A stretch of 64,000 bases of DNA from contig NZ_CP009571.1 in assembly GCF_000764535.1 (NCBI RefSeq), forward strand, positions 1,302,001 to 1,366,000, read 5' to 3'. The DNA comes from Sphingomonas taxi (lineage in GTDB: Bacteria; Pseudomonadota; Alphaproteobacteria; Sphingomonadales; Sphingomonadaceae). Position 1 is the stretch's first letter. Every line of letters begins with the position of its first letter. A model generated the notes under the pieces. It had not been told where the DNA came from. It did no database searches and worked only from the letters and a program-made list of their open reading frames with translations. The position numbers were made by a program, and so were the translations under genes. This document shows, one piece after another, positions 11,190-22,040 of this stretch.

Positions 11190-11956
11190 GTCAGCCGCAC
11201 CCAGGTCGGCGCATGGTCGCTGGCCTTCTCGCGGCCGCGATAGTCCTTGTCGACGCCGGCATCGACCAGGCGGTCGGCGGCCTGCGGGCTGAGCAGCAGA
11301 TGGTCGATGCGGAACCCCGCATCGCGCTGCCATGCCCCCGCCTGATAATCCCAGAAGGTCCACACCTTGCCGGTCGGATGGCGCGTGCGCAGCGCATCGG
11401 TCCACCCCTGCGCGAGCAATCGGCGATAGGCGGCACGGCTTTCCGGCTGCATCAGCGCATCGGTCGCCATCGCCCGCACCGAGAAGGTATCGTCGTCATT
11501 GGGGATCACGTTGTAATCGCCCATCAGGACGGTCGGCACTTCCTCGTCGAGCAGCACCCGCGCACGCGCCGCCAGCCGCTCCATCCAGCGCAATTTATAG
11601 TCGAACTTCGGCCCCGGCTGCGGATTGCCGTTGGGCAGATAGATCGATGCGACCACCAGTCCATCGACCGCGCATTCGAGGTAGCGGCTGTGATCGTCCT
11701 CGTCCTCGCCGGCGAGACCGCGCTGGCGTTCCACCGGAACCTGCCCACGCGCGAGTACCGCGACGCCGTTGAAACCCTTCTGGCCGTGCCACACCGCGCC
11801 ATAGCCCAACGCCTCGATATCGGCGTGCGGGAAGGTGTCGTCGCTCGACTTGATCTCCTGCAGGCAGACCACGTCGGGCTGCTGCTCGGTGAGATATTCC
11901 AGCAACCGGGGCAGGCGCGCCTTGATCCCGTTGACGTTATAGGTGACGAGCTTCAA
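11186..11956 (-). CDS. xthA: exodeoxyribonuclease III / AP endonuclease
   Basis: The 256-aa cytoplasmic base-excision-repair enzyme cleaves DNA at abasic sites and degrades 3' ends. Active-site motifs are all present: VNGIKARL at residues 8-15, LQEIK with metal ligand Glu34, YLPNGNP, GDYNVIP (Asp/Asn pair), the FRIDHLLLS block and the terminal SDHAPTWVRLT. Length matches XthA. It ends by overlapping the barrel-protein gene and begins three bases beyond the stop of the erpA-like gene upstream, so three genes (erpA-xthA-barrel) are tightly packed on the minus strand. Confidence 0.95.
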   Translation of the reverse strand: MKLVTYNVNGIKARLPRLLEYLTEQQPDVVCLQEIKSSDDTFPHADIEALGYGAVWHGQKGFNGVAVLARGQVPVERQRGLAGEDEDDHSRYLECAVDGLVVASIYLPNGNPQPGPKFDYKLRWMERLAARARVLLDEEVPTVLMGDYNVIPNDDDTFSVRAMATDALMQPESRAAYRRLLAQGWTDALRTRHPTGKVWTFWDYQAGAWQRDAGFRIDHLLLSPQAADRLVDAGVDKDYRGREKASDHAPTWVRLT

Positions 11957-11959
11957 CCG

Positions 11960-12295
11960 TCAGATCGCGAAGCTGGAGCCGCAGCCGCAACCCGATGCCG
12001 CATTGGGGTTTTCGACCCGGAACGCGGCACCGCCGAGCGATTCGACATAATCGACCTGACAGCCGCGGACGAGATCGAGGCTGACGCTGTCGACCACCAG
12101 CCGCACGCCGTCGGTCTCGGCGACGGTGTCGTCGCCCTCGGGCGCCTCGGCGAAGCCGAACTTGTACTGGAACCCCGAACAGCCGCCGCCATCCACCGAC
12201 AGGCGGAGGATCGCGGGCTTGTTCTGCTTGCCGGCGATCGCCGCGACACGCTTCGCCGCGGCAGGGGTGAGCAGGATCTCGGGAGACGTGGCCAT
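11960..12295 (-). CDS. erpA: A-type iron-sulfur cluster carrier (ErpA/IscA family)
   Basis: The 111-aa carrier passes Fe-S clusters to apo-proteins in the cytoplasm. The three conserved cysteines are Cys39 (GGGCSGFQY) and Cys103/Cys105 (SGCGCGSSF). The family signature LTPAAAKRV at the N-terminus and VVDSVSLDLVRGCQVDYVES fit ErpA/IscA. It is not beside isc or suf genes here, which favours a general ErpA role; the exact paralogue is uncertain. It is the first gene of a close minus-strand group with xthA. Confidence 0.88.
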   Translation of the reverse strand: MATSPEILLTPAAAKRVAAIAGKQNKPAILRLSVDGGGCSGFQYKFGFAEAPEGDDTVAETDGVRLVVDSVSLDLVRGCQVDYVESLGGAAFRVENPNAASGCGCGSSFAI

Positions 12296-12457
12296 GTTTG
12301 CGAGATAGGCGCGGCAAGGGCGCGGGGCAACAGGGGATGGCGGTGGTCGGCCGCGGCGTGCGCCTTATCCTCCCTGCGGCTTGCCACTCGCCTGTCGCAG
12401 GCAGGGCTATTGCATAAGGCTGTGGTGATGAGGTTCGATCGGCTTCCTCTCGACATA

Positions 12458-12564
12458 CGTCACCCCGGACTCGTTCCGGGGTCCACCGGGCCGCGAGAGA
12501 ATGGTGCCATCTCAAGCCGTTCTCCTAGCCGCGGGGTGGACCCCGGAACGAGTCCGGGGTGACG
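12458..12564. repeat. palindromic repeat pair, family A (30-bp perfect arms)
   Basis: The left arm 12458-12487 (begins CGTCACCCCGGACTCGTTCC) and right arm 12535-12564 (begins GGTGGACCCCGGAACGAGTC) are perfect inverted copies of 30 bases, separated by 47 bases. This occupies most of the 348-base gap 12296-12643; I see no gene in the remainder. Confidence 0.9.
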
Positions 12565-12643
12565 GGGTGGGCTTGGACTACGACGGCTCACACCAATCGT
12601 CATAGGCGGAAGCCCTGCCCCAAGCCGGGTGAAATATACCCCC

Positions 12644-13882
12644 CTACCCCATCAAAACCCGCACCCCGATCGCCAGCACCAGCGCGGGGACCGTCGTCAC
12701 CACCCCGACGCGCAGGAACTGCCCGAAGGTGACATCCTCGCCCTCGCGCCGGATTGCGATCAGCCACAGGATCGTCGCCAGCGACCCGGTGATCGACAGG
12801 TTCGGCCCCAGATCCACCCCGATCAGCAACGCATCGACCACCAGCGCCGGCGGATGCGCCGCGGCGATCGTCTGCGCCGCGATCAGCCCGGCGGGCAGGT
12901 TGTTGACCAGATTGCTGCCGACCGCGAGCAACCCGCCCGCCGCCGCCGCGGCCGCGCGCGGATCGGTCGCCGCCGCCGCGGAGAGCTGCGCCGCCAGCCA
13001 CCCGATCAGCCCGGTCTCGGCCAGCGCCTGTACCATCACGAACAATCCGGCGACGAGCAGCAGCACCAGCCACGACACGCCCTTGACCAGCGGCACCAGC
13101 GACTCGCGCGCGCGCAACTGCACCGCCAGCGCGGTGACGACGCCCGCCCCGAACGTCGGCCAGCCGAGGTCCCAGCCCGAGGCCGACGCCACCGTCAGCA
13201 GTACCGCGGTCGCGCCGATCCCGGCGAGCGCCATCCGCCCGTTGCCCGACAGCGCGACGCTCTCGCCCTGCTCGGCCGCACCGGAAAGCTCGCTGCGGAA
13301 CAGCCAGCGCAGCCCCAGATAGGTCGTGGCGATCGCCAGCACCGACGGCAGCGCGAACGCCGCCAGCCATGCGCCGAGCCGCGGCAGGTCGCTGGCATAG
13401 AGCACCAGATTGGCGGGATTGGAGATCGGCAGGATGAAGCTCGCCGCATTGGCGACCAGCGCGCAGGCGAACAGCATCGGCAGCGGCTTGACCTTGGCGC
13501 GCTGCGCGACCGCATAGACCGCCGGGGTCAGCACCACCGCGGTCGCATCGTTCGACAGGAAGGCGGTCACCACCACGCCGACGAGGAAGACGAGCGTGAA
13601 CAGCCGCGCCGCCGACCCGTTCGCGCCCGCCGCCGCCAGATGCGCCACCCAGTCGAACACGCCATGCGCCCGCGCCGCCTCCGACAGCAGCATCATGCCG
13701 ATCAGGAACAGATAGACGTCGGTCCCCTTGAGCACCGCCGCCCACGCGCTCGCCGGCGCGATCAGCCCGAACAGCAGCAGCAGCAGCGCGCCACCGACCG
13801 CCCATATCGCCTCCGGCCAGCGGAACGGCCGGATGATCACCCCCGCGGTCGCGGCGGCGCATATCCCAACGGTGGCGATCAT
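12644..13882 (-). CDS. ArsB/NhaD-type inner-membrane transporter
   Basis: The 412-aa protein has about 11 hydrophobic helices and belongs to the ion transporter superfamily. Typical ArsB/CitT features are the re-entrant-loop motifs FLSNDATAVVLTP (near residue 107) and SNLVNNLPAGL in the second half, plus LGPNLSITGSLATIL. Such proteins export arsenite/antimonite or exchange anions/Na+. There is no arsC, arsR or arsA nearby, so an arsenic role is not supported by context and I give no gene symbol. It stands alone between two repeat-filled gaps. Confidence 0.82.
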   Translation of the reverse strand: MIATVGICAAATAGVIIRPFRWPEAIWAVGGALLLLLFGLIAPASAWAAVLKGTDVYLFLIGMMLLSEAARAHGVFDWVAHLAAAGANGSAARLFTLVFLVGVVVTAFLSNDATAVVLTPAVYAVAQRAKVKPLPMLFACALVANAASFILPISNPANLVLYASDLPRLGAWLAAFALPSVLAIATTYLGLRWLFRSELSGAAEQGESVALSGNGRMALAGIGATAVLLTVASASGWDLGWPTFGAGVVTALAVQLRARESLVPLVKGVSWLVLLLVAGLFVMVQALAETGLIGWLAAQLSAAAATDPRAAAAAAGGLLAVGSNLVNNLPAGLIAAQTIAAAHPPALVVDALLIGVDLGPNLSITGSLATILWLIAIRREGEDVTFGQFLRVGVVTTVPALVLAIGVRVLMG

Positions 13883-14000
13883 CGGCCCCTACCCCTTTGC
13901 ACACACGCCCCGATCGAAGGCACGATCCCACCCAAGTGACCCATAATATCCTCGCGAAGGCGAGCCATCGGCGAAGATCGGTTCGTCACACCTTTATATC

Positions 14001-14092
14001 GTACCCCGGCGGAGGCCGGGGCCCAGTCGGGTGAAGGTTGAGAATAATCCACAGCGGTCTTCCCAACTGGACCCCGGCCTCCGCCGGGGTAC
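14001..14092. repeat. palindromic repeat pair, family B
   Basis: The left arm GTACCCCGGCGGAGGCCGGG.. (14001-14027) and right arm (14066-14092) are inverted copies with one mismatch. Each arm is itself a small palindrome (CCCCGGC-GGAG-GCCGGGG). The other copy is at 30711-30802. It lies in the 412-base gap 13883-14294, in which I find no gene. Confidence 0.85.
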
Positions 14093-14173
14093 GTCGGGTG
14101 TCTTGCAGAGGCTTCGCGTCGGCGATGATCCTTGCCCACGGATTGGTCCATGACGCCAACCACCCGCACCACC

Positions 14174-14203
14174 AGTGCTCCCGCGAAAGCGGGAGCCCAG
14201 GAG
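14174..14203. repeat. half copy of palindromic repeat family C
   Basis: AGTGCTCCCGCGAAAGCGGG followed by AGCCCAGGAG matches one arm of family C (compare 30951-30977) with compensating changes that keep the CTCCCGC-GAAA-GCGGGAG stem. The inverted partner seen elsewhere is absent here, so this is a solo unit. Confidence 0.7.
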
Positions 14204-14294
14204 TCCCGAGAACCGACCTGCGTTACTCTGCCTAAGCTAGTATCCCCGCCCCTGCGGACATACGGCAACGGCATCGTCGCGAGACATACGCACC

Positions 14295-15554
14295 TCACGC
14301 CGGCTTCGTCTCCGGCATCGCCAGCGCGTACAGCGCCAGCCCTGCCGCCGCGATGCCCGCCAGCGTCAGGAAGCTCGCGCCATAGCCGACGCCGACGATG
14401 ATCGCCCCCGCCAGCGACGCGCTCAGCGCCGCGCCCAGCCCCTGTGCGGTCGCCACCGCCCCCTGCGACACGTTGAACCGCCCGGTGCCCTTGGTCAGAT
14501 CGGCGATCACCACCGGGAACAGCGCCCCGAAGATCCCCGCGCCGACGCCGTCGAGCGCCTGCACGCCGACCAGCCACCACGGATCGTTCGACATCGTGTA
14601 CAGCGCGCCGCGCGCCGCGAGCACGCCGAACGCGATCAGGAACAGCGGCTTGCGTCCCCAGCGATCGACGTTGCGCCCGACCACGACCGCCACCGGCACC
14701 ATCACCAATTGCGCCGCGACGATGCACGCCGCGGTCAGCGACGTCGCCGAATCCTTGCCCACCGTCTTGGCGAGCAACTGGCTGACCGAGGTCAGCATCG
14801 CCGCATTGGCGAGGTGGAACAGGAAGGCGATCACCGCGAACAGCAGCAGCGGCTTGTTCTCGACCAGCACCTTCCACCCGCCCGGCTCCTCGCACCCCTC
14901 GTCGGGCTCGCAGTCGAGGCCGCGCGCCACCGCATTGTCGATGTCGCCGTTCCTGATGCGCAGCGCCGCGAAGACGCTGGCGACGGTCAGCCCGCCCATC
15001 AGCCAGAAGACGACGACCGGCCCGAACTTCCACGCCAGCGCCCCCGCCAGCGCCGCCGAGACGGCATTGCCGGCATGGTTGAACGCCTCGTTGCGCCCGA
15101 CCCGCTTGGAGAACAGCTTCGGCCCGAACAGGCCGAGCGTGATCGCGCTGATCGCCGGCGCGAACACCGCGCCCGCCACCGCCGCGATCGACTGCGTCGC
15201 CGCGACCATCGTGAAGCCGGTGACGAACGGCAGCGACACGCTGCTCAGCGTCACCAGCAGCGCGGCGATGATGACGATGCGCGGCTTGTTGCGGCTCCGG
15301 TCGATCAGCCCGCCCGCCGGCGTCTGCGACACCAGCCCGACGACTCCGGCGATCGTCAGCACCAGCCCCACCGTCGCCTCGTTCCAGCCGTGCGCCGGCC
15401 CGCGCACCGCGAGCAGATAGATCGCCAGATACGGCCCCAGCCCGTCGCGCACGTCGGCGAGGAAGAAGTTGAGCGCATCGAGTGTCCGCCCCGCGTCGGG
15501 GGCCGGTCCGGCTTCGGGTGTGCGGGGCAAAGCGGAGGGGGCAAGGCTGGCCAT
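14295..15554 (-). CDS. MFS transporter (419 aa)
   Basis: Twelve predicted TM helices are split into two bundles by a cytoplasmic loop rich in Glu and Cys (around residues 205-220, LDCEPDEGCEEPGG). The MFS signature between TM2 and TM3 appears as GGLIDRSRNKPRIVI, and its repeat in the second half as GRNVDRWGRKPLFLI. The substrate is unknown; the family includes drug and small-molecule/proton antiporters. No regulator or enzyme partner is adjacent, so context gives no hint. The start is the first ATG before the helices. Confidence 0.88.
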   Translation of the reverse strand: MASLAPSALPRTPEAGPAPDAGRTLDALNFFLADVRDGLGPYLAIYLLAVRGPAHGWNEATVGLVLTIAGVVGLVSQTPAGGLIDRSRNKPRIVIIAALLVTLSSVSLPFVTGFTMVAATQSIAAVAGAVFAPAISAITLGLFGPKLFSKRVGRNEAFNHAGNAVSAALAGALAWKFGPVVVFWLMGGLTVASVFAALRIRNGDIDNAVARGLDCEPDEGCEEPGGWKVLVENKPLLLFAVIAFLFHLANAAMLTSVSQLLAKTVGKDSATSLTAACIVAAQLVMVPVAVVVGRNVDRWGRKPLFLIAFGVLAARGALYTMSNDPWWLVGVQALDGVGAGIFGALFPVVIADLTKGTGRFNVSQGAVATAQGLGAALSASLAGAIIVGVGYGASFLTLAGIAAAGLALYALAMPETKPA

Positions 15555-15607
15555 GAATGTGCTCCACCGCGTTCGGACCGTTCTGGTCCGTCTCTCCGCG
15601 TGGCCGC

Positions 15608-15820
15608 TTAACGTAGGTAAGTTGCGGATGATCCCGCTTCGGACTGATAAATGTTACGCAATGTTGCCGCGCGCGCCTCCCGTCGCGTCAGTTCCAGCGC
15701 ATAAGCGGCGGCGAGTTGCGCGAAGCAACGTTTCAGCGTAGGGGATGCGGCGCGGCCTCGCTCGGCCTCGGCTTCGCGGATTAGGCGGTGCAGGGTCTCT
15801 GGGGTCACGGAAACGGCCAT
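15608..15820 (-). CDS. small uncharacterised helical protein (70 aa)
   Basis: The protein starts MAVSVTPETLHRLIREAEAE and is helical and charged with two Ala/Leu-rich helices and a short disordered tail ending SSATYLR. A longer frame reaching 15961 would run through the presumed promoter region of the divergent helicase, so I use the ATG at 15820. It is transcribed away from the helicase gene. No family recognised; composition looks like a real protein. Confidence 0.55.
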   Translation of the reverse strand: MAVSVTPETLHRLIREAEAERGRAASPTLKRCFAQLAAAYALELTRREARAATLRNIYQSEAGSSATYLR

Positions 15821-15973
15821 GATGCGCGCGATACAAGCGCCACGTTGCGTCCGTATTGCCGCCCGCGATTGGCCCGCGTTTCCAACGGACTCGCGACTGT
15901 ACTGTCCTCTGCCGCGCCCCAGCCCTGGCCCCGAGCCATGCTGTCGGGGCGCCGCTTCCATTTAGGTTACCCG

Positions 15974-17713
<1,740 letters not shown>

Positions 17714-17723
17714 GGCGCGGCCG

Positions 17724-18182
17724 ATGACGGAGGGCGTCCGCATACTGGTCGATGCGGACGCCTGTCCGGTCAAGGACGAGATCTACAAGGTCGCCTGGCG
17801 CCGTGCGGTGCCGGTGACGATCGTCAGCAACAGCCATTTCCGCATCCCCCAGCATCCGCTGGTCAGCCGCGTCGTGGTCAGCGACGGCTTCGACGCCGCC
17901 GACGACTGGATCGCAGAGGCGGCGGACGCGCAGGCGGTGGTGGTCACCGCCGATATCCTGCTCGCCGACCGCTGCCTGAAAGCGGGTGCGAACGTGCTGA
18001 GCCCGACTGGCAAGCCCTTCACCACCGCCTCGATCGGCGGCGCGATCGCCACGCGCGCGATCATGGCCGACCTGCGCGCCGGCGGCGACCAATTGGGCGG
18101 CCCCAAGCCCTTCGCCGCGCAGGACCGCAGCCGCTTCTTGCAGGCGCTCGATACCGTGTTGGCCAAGCTGCAACGCGGCTGA
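17724..18182 (+). CDS. YaiI/YqxD (DUF188) family protein
   Basis: The 152-aa protein carries the family signature at the N-terminus (RILVDADACPVKDEI) with a nuclease-like Asp cluster, a second block VVSDGFDAADDWI, and VVTADILLADRCLKAG. The fold is related to PIN/NYN-type nucleases, but no activity is established for the family. It begins eight bases after the helicase stop and is probably cotranscribed, which would fit an RNA-related role. Confidence 0.85.
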   Translation: MTEGVRILVDADACPVKDEIYKVAWRRAVPVTIVSNSHFRIPQHPLVSRVVVSDGFDAADDWIAEAADAQAVVVTADILLADRCLKAGANVLSPTGKPFTTASIGGAIATRAIMADLRAGGDQLGGPKPFAAQDRSRFLQALDTVLAKLQRG

Positions 18183-18303
18183 CCCGGCGTCGTCGCGGAT
18201 CGGGCAGGCCGGGTCCGCTACATCCCGAGACTTACCCCAGCCGCCCAACAGCTTCCCCGTCCGCTCTGTCCTATTTGGAACCGATATGGTTCGTCCGCGA
18301 CTC

Positions 18304-19278
18304 ATGAGCGACCAAGCCCCCCGCCCGCCCGAAGCCTGCCCCGCCCCGGCCGGCTTCGCTCCCGTCCCGCGCCTGCGCGACCGCCACGACGGCTGGACGC
18401 CCGAGCGCCAGCGCGCCTTCATCGCCGCGCTCGCCGATTGCGGATCGGTGCGCAGCGCCGCAAGCATGGTCAATATGTCGTCGGAAAGCGCCTATGCCCT
18501 GCGCCGCCATCCGCAGGCCGCCGGCTTCCGCGCCGCCTGGCACGCCGCGCAGGGCATGGGCGTGCTCCGCCTCAAGGACGAAGCCTTCGATCGCGCGATC
18601 CACGGCGAACTCGTGCCGGTGATGTCCGCCGGCAAGCTGATGGGCTTCCGCCGCAAGCGCAACGACCGGCTGCTGATGTTCATCCTGCGCCATTATGGCG
18701 CGACGCCGGACGACCGCCGCCACACCATCCGCCACATCACCGCGCAGGCCACCGCCGTCGCGATTGCGACGAGCCCCGATGCCACGGCCCCCGACGCCGC
18801 CACCACGCAAGCCGCCGCGCAGGCGACGATCACCGCCGGCACCCCGCCCGCAGCCGATGACGACGCGGCGCACGCCGCGACGCTCGCCGCCTTCGCCGGC
18901 GTCCCGCTCGATCCGGCGGCGCAGGCCGACATCCTCGCCGCGCTCGCCGCCAACGCCGCCCGCGCCCACGCGCTGCCGCCGGAGGACGACCCCGACGTTC
19001 CCTATCTCCCGCTCGACGCGGACGGCCACCATCACGCTCTGCTCGAAGGAGTCGGCGACGACCTGCCGCCCCCTTATGCGTCCGGCGAGCCCGAATGGCG
19101 CCTGCTCGACGATCCCGCCGCGCTCGACGCGATCGAGGCGGCGACCCGATGCGTCGCTGACGCGAGGATCAGCGGCGACTGGGACCGCGAAGGCGAAAAG
19201 CTGTCCGCCGACCGCGCCCGCAAGGCCGACCGCGACGCCCGGCTCGAAGGTGGCTGGGAGGGATATGTGGAGGACTAG
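18304..19278 (+). CDS. uncharacterised protein with HTH-like N-terminal module (324 aa)
   Basis: After a Pro-rich start, residues 25-85 form a helix-turn-helix-like region (WTPERQRAFIAALADCGSV, then SAASMVNMSSESAYALRRHP) resembling small-terminase or resolvase-type HTH modules. A segment LMGFRRKRNDRLLMFILRHY follows, then an Ala-rich disordered stretch and an acidic C-terminal half. I recall similar proteins as a recurrent sphingomonad family without known function. An in-frame ATG at 18286 would add six residues; neither start has a convincing ribosome binding site. It might bind DNA; no phage genes surround it. Confidence 0.7.
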   Translation: MSDQAPRPPEACPAPAGFAPVPRLRDRHDGWTPERQRAFIAALADCGSVRSAASMVNMSSESAYALRRHPQAAGFRAAWHAAQGMGVLRLKDEAFDRAIHGELVPVMSAGKLMGFRRKRNDRLLMFILRHYGATPDDRRHTIRHITAQATAVAIATSPDATAPDAATTQAAAQATITAGTPPAADDDAAHAATLAAFAGVPLDPAAQADILAALAANAARAHALPPEDDPDVPYLPLDADGHHHALLEGVGDDLPPPYASGEPEWRLLDDPAALDAIEAATRCVADARISGDWDREGEKLSADRARKADRDARLEGGWEGYVED

Positions 19279-19342
19279 GCCGGCTCGACAGCCGATATCC
19301 TCGCCGGTTCCGGACAACGGCGATCGCCGAAGCCTCCCTCCT

Positions 19343-19433
19343 CGTCACCCCGGGCTCGACCCGGGGTCCCGCTTCTTCCTGATCGGCAAACGTAAAGGAC
19401 GTAGCGGGACCCCGGATCAAGTCCGGGGTGACG
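19343..19433. repeat. palindromic repeat pair, family A
   Basis: The left unit starts CGTCACCCCGGGCTCGACCC and the right unit ends CCGGGGTGACG; the outer 11 bases are perfect inverted copies and inner parts (GGGGTCCCGCT / AGCGGGACCCC) also pair. It lies in the 345-base gap 19279-19623, otherwise without a gene that I can support. Confidence 0.8.
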
Positions 19434-19623
19434 GATCGCAGGTGTCGAGGTCCCGGCATTAATGAATGTCGATCCGGCCTCGCCATCGCGCGGTGTAAGT
19501 GGCGATGCCGGGACTCAAACTGGAGGTCTGGTCTTCGCCGTCGTGACGCGATCACGCGCATCCAGCCGACCCGGAACCATCACTCCTCCCGCCCATTGTC
19601 GCGAGCGTAACGAGGAGTATGCC

Positions 19624-20037
19624 ATGTTTCGTCCCATCCTGATCGGCGCCGCGCTGATCGCCGCGCCGGTCGTCGCGCAGACCACCCCCACGCCGCCGAC
19701 CCCGACCGAGCAGCGCGACGATGCCGTCGCGGCCGAGACCGCACCCGAAGTCGCCGCCGCCAATCGTCAGGTCGGCGCCGTGGCGAGCTTCGACAATGGC
19801 GCGGTCACCGCGGTCAATGCCGCCAACGAGGCGCGCTATCAGGCGGACGTGCGCCGCTACCGTGCCGCGATGCGCGCACGCCGCCACACCATCGCCGCCG
19901 ACGCCGCGCTCCAGTCGGATCGCGAGCGCGCCTATGCGATGGCGATGGCCGACTGGCGCGATCAGGTCGCCGCCTGCAAGCGCGGCCGCACCCGCGCATG
20001 CCGCATGCCGAGCCCGAACCCCGCCAATTACATGTGA
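19624..20037 (+). CDS. exported uncharacterised protein (137 aa)
   Basis: A short signal peptide (MFRPILIGAALIAAPVVAQ) precedes a Thr/Pro-rich stretch and a charged helical domain with Tyr-rich spacing (NEARYQADVRRYRAAMRARR). Near the C-terminus two Cys (VAACKRGRTRACRMP) are placed for a periplasmic disulfide. GAGGAG lies eight bases upstream of ATG 19624 and decides this start. I do not recognise a named family. It converges on lepA, with a shared hairpin between. Confidence 0.75.
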   Translation: MFRPILIGAALIAAPVVAQTTPTPPTPTEQRDDAVAAETAPEVAAANRQVGAVASFDNGAVTAVNAANEARYQADVRRYRAAMRARRHTIAADAALQSDRERAYAMAMADWRDQVAACKRGRTRACRMPSPNPANYM

Positions 20038-20054
20038 TCCTGCCCGGGCTCGAA

Positions 20055-20086
20055 CCGCGACGCCCGACCATTATCGGGCGTCGCGG
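20055..20086. terminator. bidirectional hairpin between convergent genes
   Basis: CCGCGACGCCCGA and TCGGGCGTCGCGG form a perfect 13-bp stem with a six-base loop (CCATTA) in the 57-base gap between the convergent 19624-20037 gene and lepA. No T tract follows, so its strength as a terminator is uncertain. Confidence 0.65.
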
Positions 20087-20094
20087 CTTCGGGC

Positions 20095-21918
20095 CTAGCT
20101 CTCGTCGCCCATGCGCAGCGCGGCGATGAACGCCTCCTGCGGGATGCTGACCGAGCCGTATTCGCGCATCTTCGCCTTGCCCTTCTTCTGCTTGTCGAGC
20201 AGCTTGCGCTTGCGGGTGGCGTCGCCGCCATAGCATTTCGCGGTAACGTCCTTGCGCATCGCGCTGATCGTCTCGCGCGCGATCACCTTGCCGCCGATCG
20301 CCGCCTGGATCGGGATCTTGAACAAATGGCGCGGGATCAGCTCCTTCAGCCGCTCGACCATGCCGCGACCGCGCACCTCGGCGGTGCCGCGGTGGACGAT
20401 CATGCTGAGCGCGTCGACCGGCTCCTCGTTGACGAGGATGCTCATCTTGACGAGGTCGCCCTCGCGATAACCGATCTGTTGATAGTCGAAGCTCGCATAG
20501 CCCTTCGACAGCGATTTCAGCCGGTCGTAGAAGTCGAAGACCACCTCGTTGAGCGGCAGTTCGTAGGTCGCCTGCGCGCGCCCGCCGACATAGGTCAGAT
20601 TCTGCTGGATGCCGCGCCGGTCCTGGCAGAGCTTGAGGATCGAGCCGAGATATTCGTCGGGGACGTAGATCGTCGCGTTGATCCACGGCTCGCTGATCGT
20701 CTTGATCTTGTTGACGTCGGGCATGTCGGCGGGATTGTGCAGGTCGATCTGCGTGATCCCCGCCGGATCGGGATGCGTCAGCTCGATCTGATAGACCACC
20801 GACGGCGCGGTGGTGATGAGGTCGAGATCATATTCGCGGGTCAGCCGCTCCTGGATGATCTCGAGGTGGAGCAGGCCGAGGAAGCCGCAGCGGAAGCCGA
20901 AGCCGAGCGCCGCCGACGTCTCCATCTCGAAGCTGAAGCTGGCATCGTTGAGGCGCAGCTTGCTGATCGATTCGCGCAGCTTCTCGAAATCGTTGGCATC
21001 GACCGGGAACAGCCCGCAGAACACCACCGGCTGGACTTCCTTGAACCCCGGCAGCGCCTCGGCGGCGGGGCGTTTGGTGTCGGTCAGCGTGTCGCCGACC
21101 CGCGCCTGCGCGACGTCCTTGATCTGCGCGGTGATGAAGCCGATCTCGCCCGGCCCGAGGTCGGTGAGCTGCTCGATCTTCGGCCGGAAACAGCCGACGC
21201 GATCGACCAGATGCGTGGTGCCGGCCTGCATGAAGCTGACCTGCTGCCCCTTCTTCAGCACGCCGGCCATGACGCGGACGAGGATGACGACGCCGAGATA
21301 CGGATCGTACCAGCTGTCGACCAGCATCGCCTTCAGCGGCGCGGTGGGATCGCCCTTGGGCGGCGGGATGCGCGTGACGATCGCCTCGAGGATCTCGTCG
21401 ATGCCGATCCCCGACTTGGCGCTGGCCAGCACCGCCTGCGACGCGTCGATGCCGATGACGTCCTCGATCTCCTTGCGAACCTGTTCGGGTTCGGCGGCGG
21501 GCAGGTCGATCTTGTTGATGACGGGCACGATTTCGTGGTCGTGCTCGATCGACTGATAGACGTTGGCAAGCGTCTGCGCCTCGACCCCCTGCGCGGCATC
21601 GACCACCAGCAGCGCGCCTTCGCAGGCGGCGAGGCTGCGGCTGACCTCATAGGCGAAGTCGACGTGCCCCGGCGTGTCCATCAGGTTGAGCGTATAGGTC
21701 ACGCCGTCCTTGGCGGGATAGGACAGGCGCACCGTCTGCGCCTTGATCGTGATCCCGCGTTCCTTTTCGATGTCCATGTTATCAAGCACCTGGCTCGACA
21801 TCTCACGATCGGTCAGCCCTCCTGTCCTTTGGATCAGACGGTCGGCGAGGGTCGACTTGCCATGGTCGATATGCGCGATGATTGAGAAGTTACGGATCGT
21901 GTCGGGAGGAGTAGCCAT
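20095..21918 (-). CDS. lepA: elongation factor 4 (LepA), ribosome back-translocase
   Basis: The 607-aa GTPase acts on ribosomes. G1 motif AHIDHGKST at residues 15-23, G2 [11 protein letters not shown]3 DTPGHVDF, G4 NKIDLPAA; the LepA-specific C-terminal domain follows ([20 protein letters not shown]), which separates it from EF-G. No lepB (signal peptidase) follows, unlike in E. coli. It is divergent from the CsgG-like gene. Confidence 0.96.
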   Translation of the reverse strand: MATPPDTIRNFSIIAHIDHGKSTLADRLIQRTGGLTDREMSSQVLDNMDIEKERGITIKAQTVRLSYPAKDGVTYTLNLMDTPGHVDFAYEVSRSLAACEGALLVVDAAQGVEAQTLANVYQSIEHDHEIVPVINKIDLPAAEPEQVRKEIEDVIGIDASQAVLASAKSGIGIDEILEAIVTRIPPPKGDPTAPLKAMLVDSWYDPYLGVVILVRVMAGVLKKGQQVSFMQAGTTHLVDRVGCFRPKIEQLTDLGPGEIGFITAQIKDVAQARVGDTLTDTKRPAAEALPGFKEVQPVVFCGLFPVDANDFEKLRESISKLRLNDASFSFEMETSAALGFGFRCGFLGLLHLEIIQERLTREYDLDLITTAPSVVYQIELTHPDPAGITQIDLHNPADMPDVNKIKTISEPWINATIYVPDEYLGSILKLCQDRRGIQQNLTYVGGRAQATYELPLNEVVFDFYDRLKSLSKGYASFDYQQIGYREGDLVKMSILVNEEPVDALSMIVHRGTAEVRGRGMVERLKELIPRHLFKIPIQAAIGGKVIARETISAMRKDVTAKCYGGDATRKRKLLDKQKKGKAKMREYGSVSIPQEAFIAALRMGDES

Positions 21919-22040
21919 ATCGCCACGCGCCTAGCGCACCAGCGGGCCGGGTGCTAGATGCCGACGGCTCCGGGACGCCGATCAAGGGGGCTCCGCGACG
22001 ACGTCCCGAGCGAGCTGATCGCTTGGGAGGAACAGTGGAA

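Noticed and set aside
12644..13882. Arsenic resistance assignment (arsB)
   Set aside because: The fold fits ArsB/NhaD but no arsR, arsC or arsA lies nearby, so a specific arsenic role is not supported.
20326..21885. 519-codon plus-strand frame opposite lepA
   Set aside because: Shadow of lepA; repetitive Asp/Leu/Val/Arg composition without domains.
21925..21960. CTAGCGCACC...GGGTGCTAG palindrome between lepA and the CsgG-like gene as an operator
   Set aside because: Imperfect, single occurrence, no known consensus; too weak to call.
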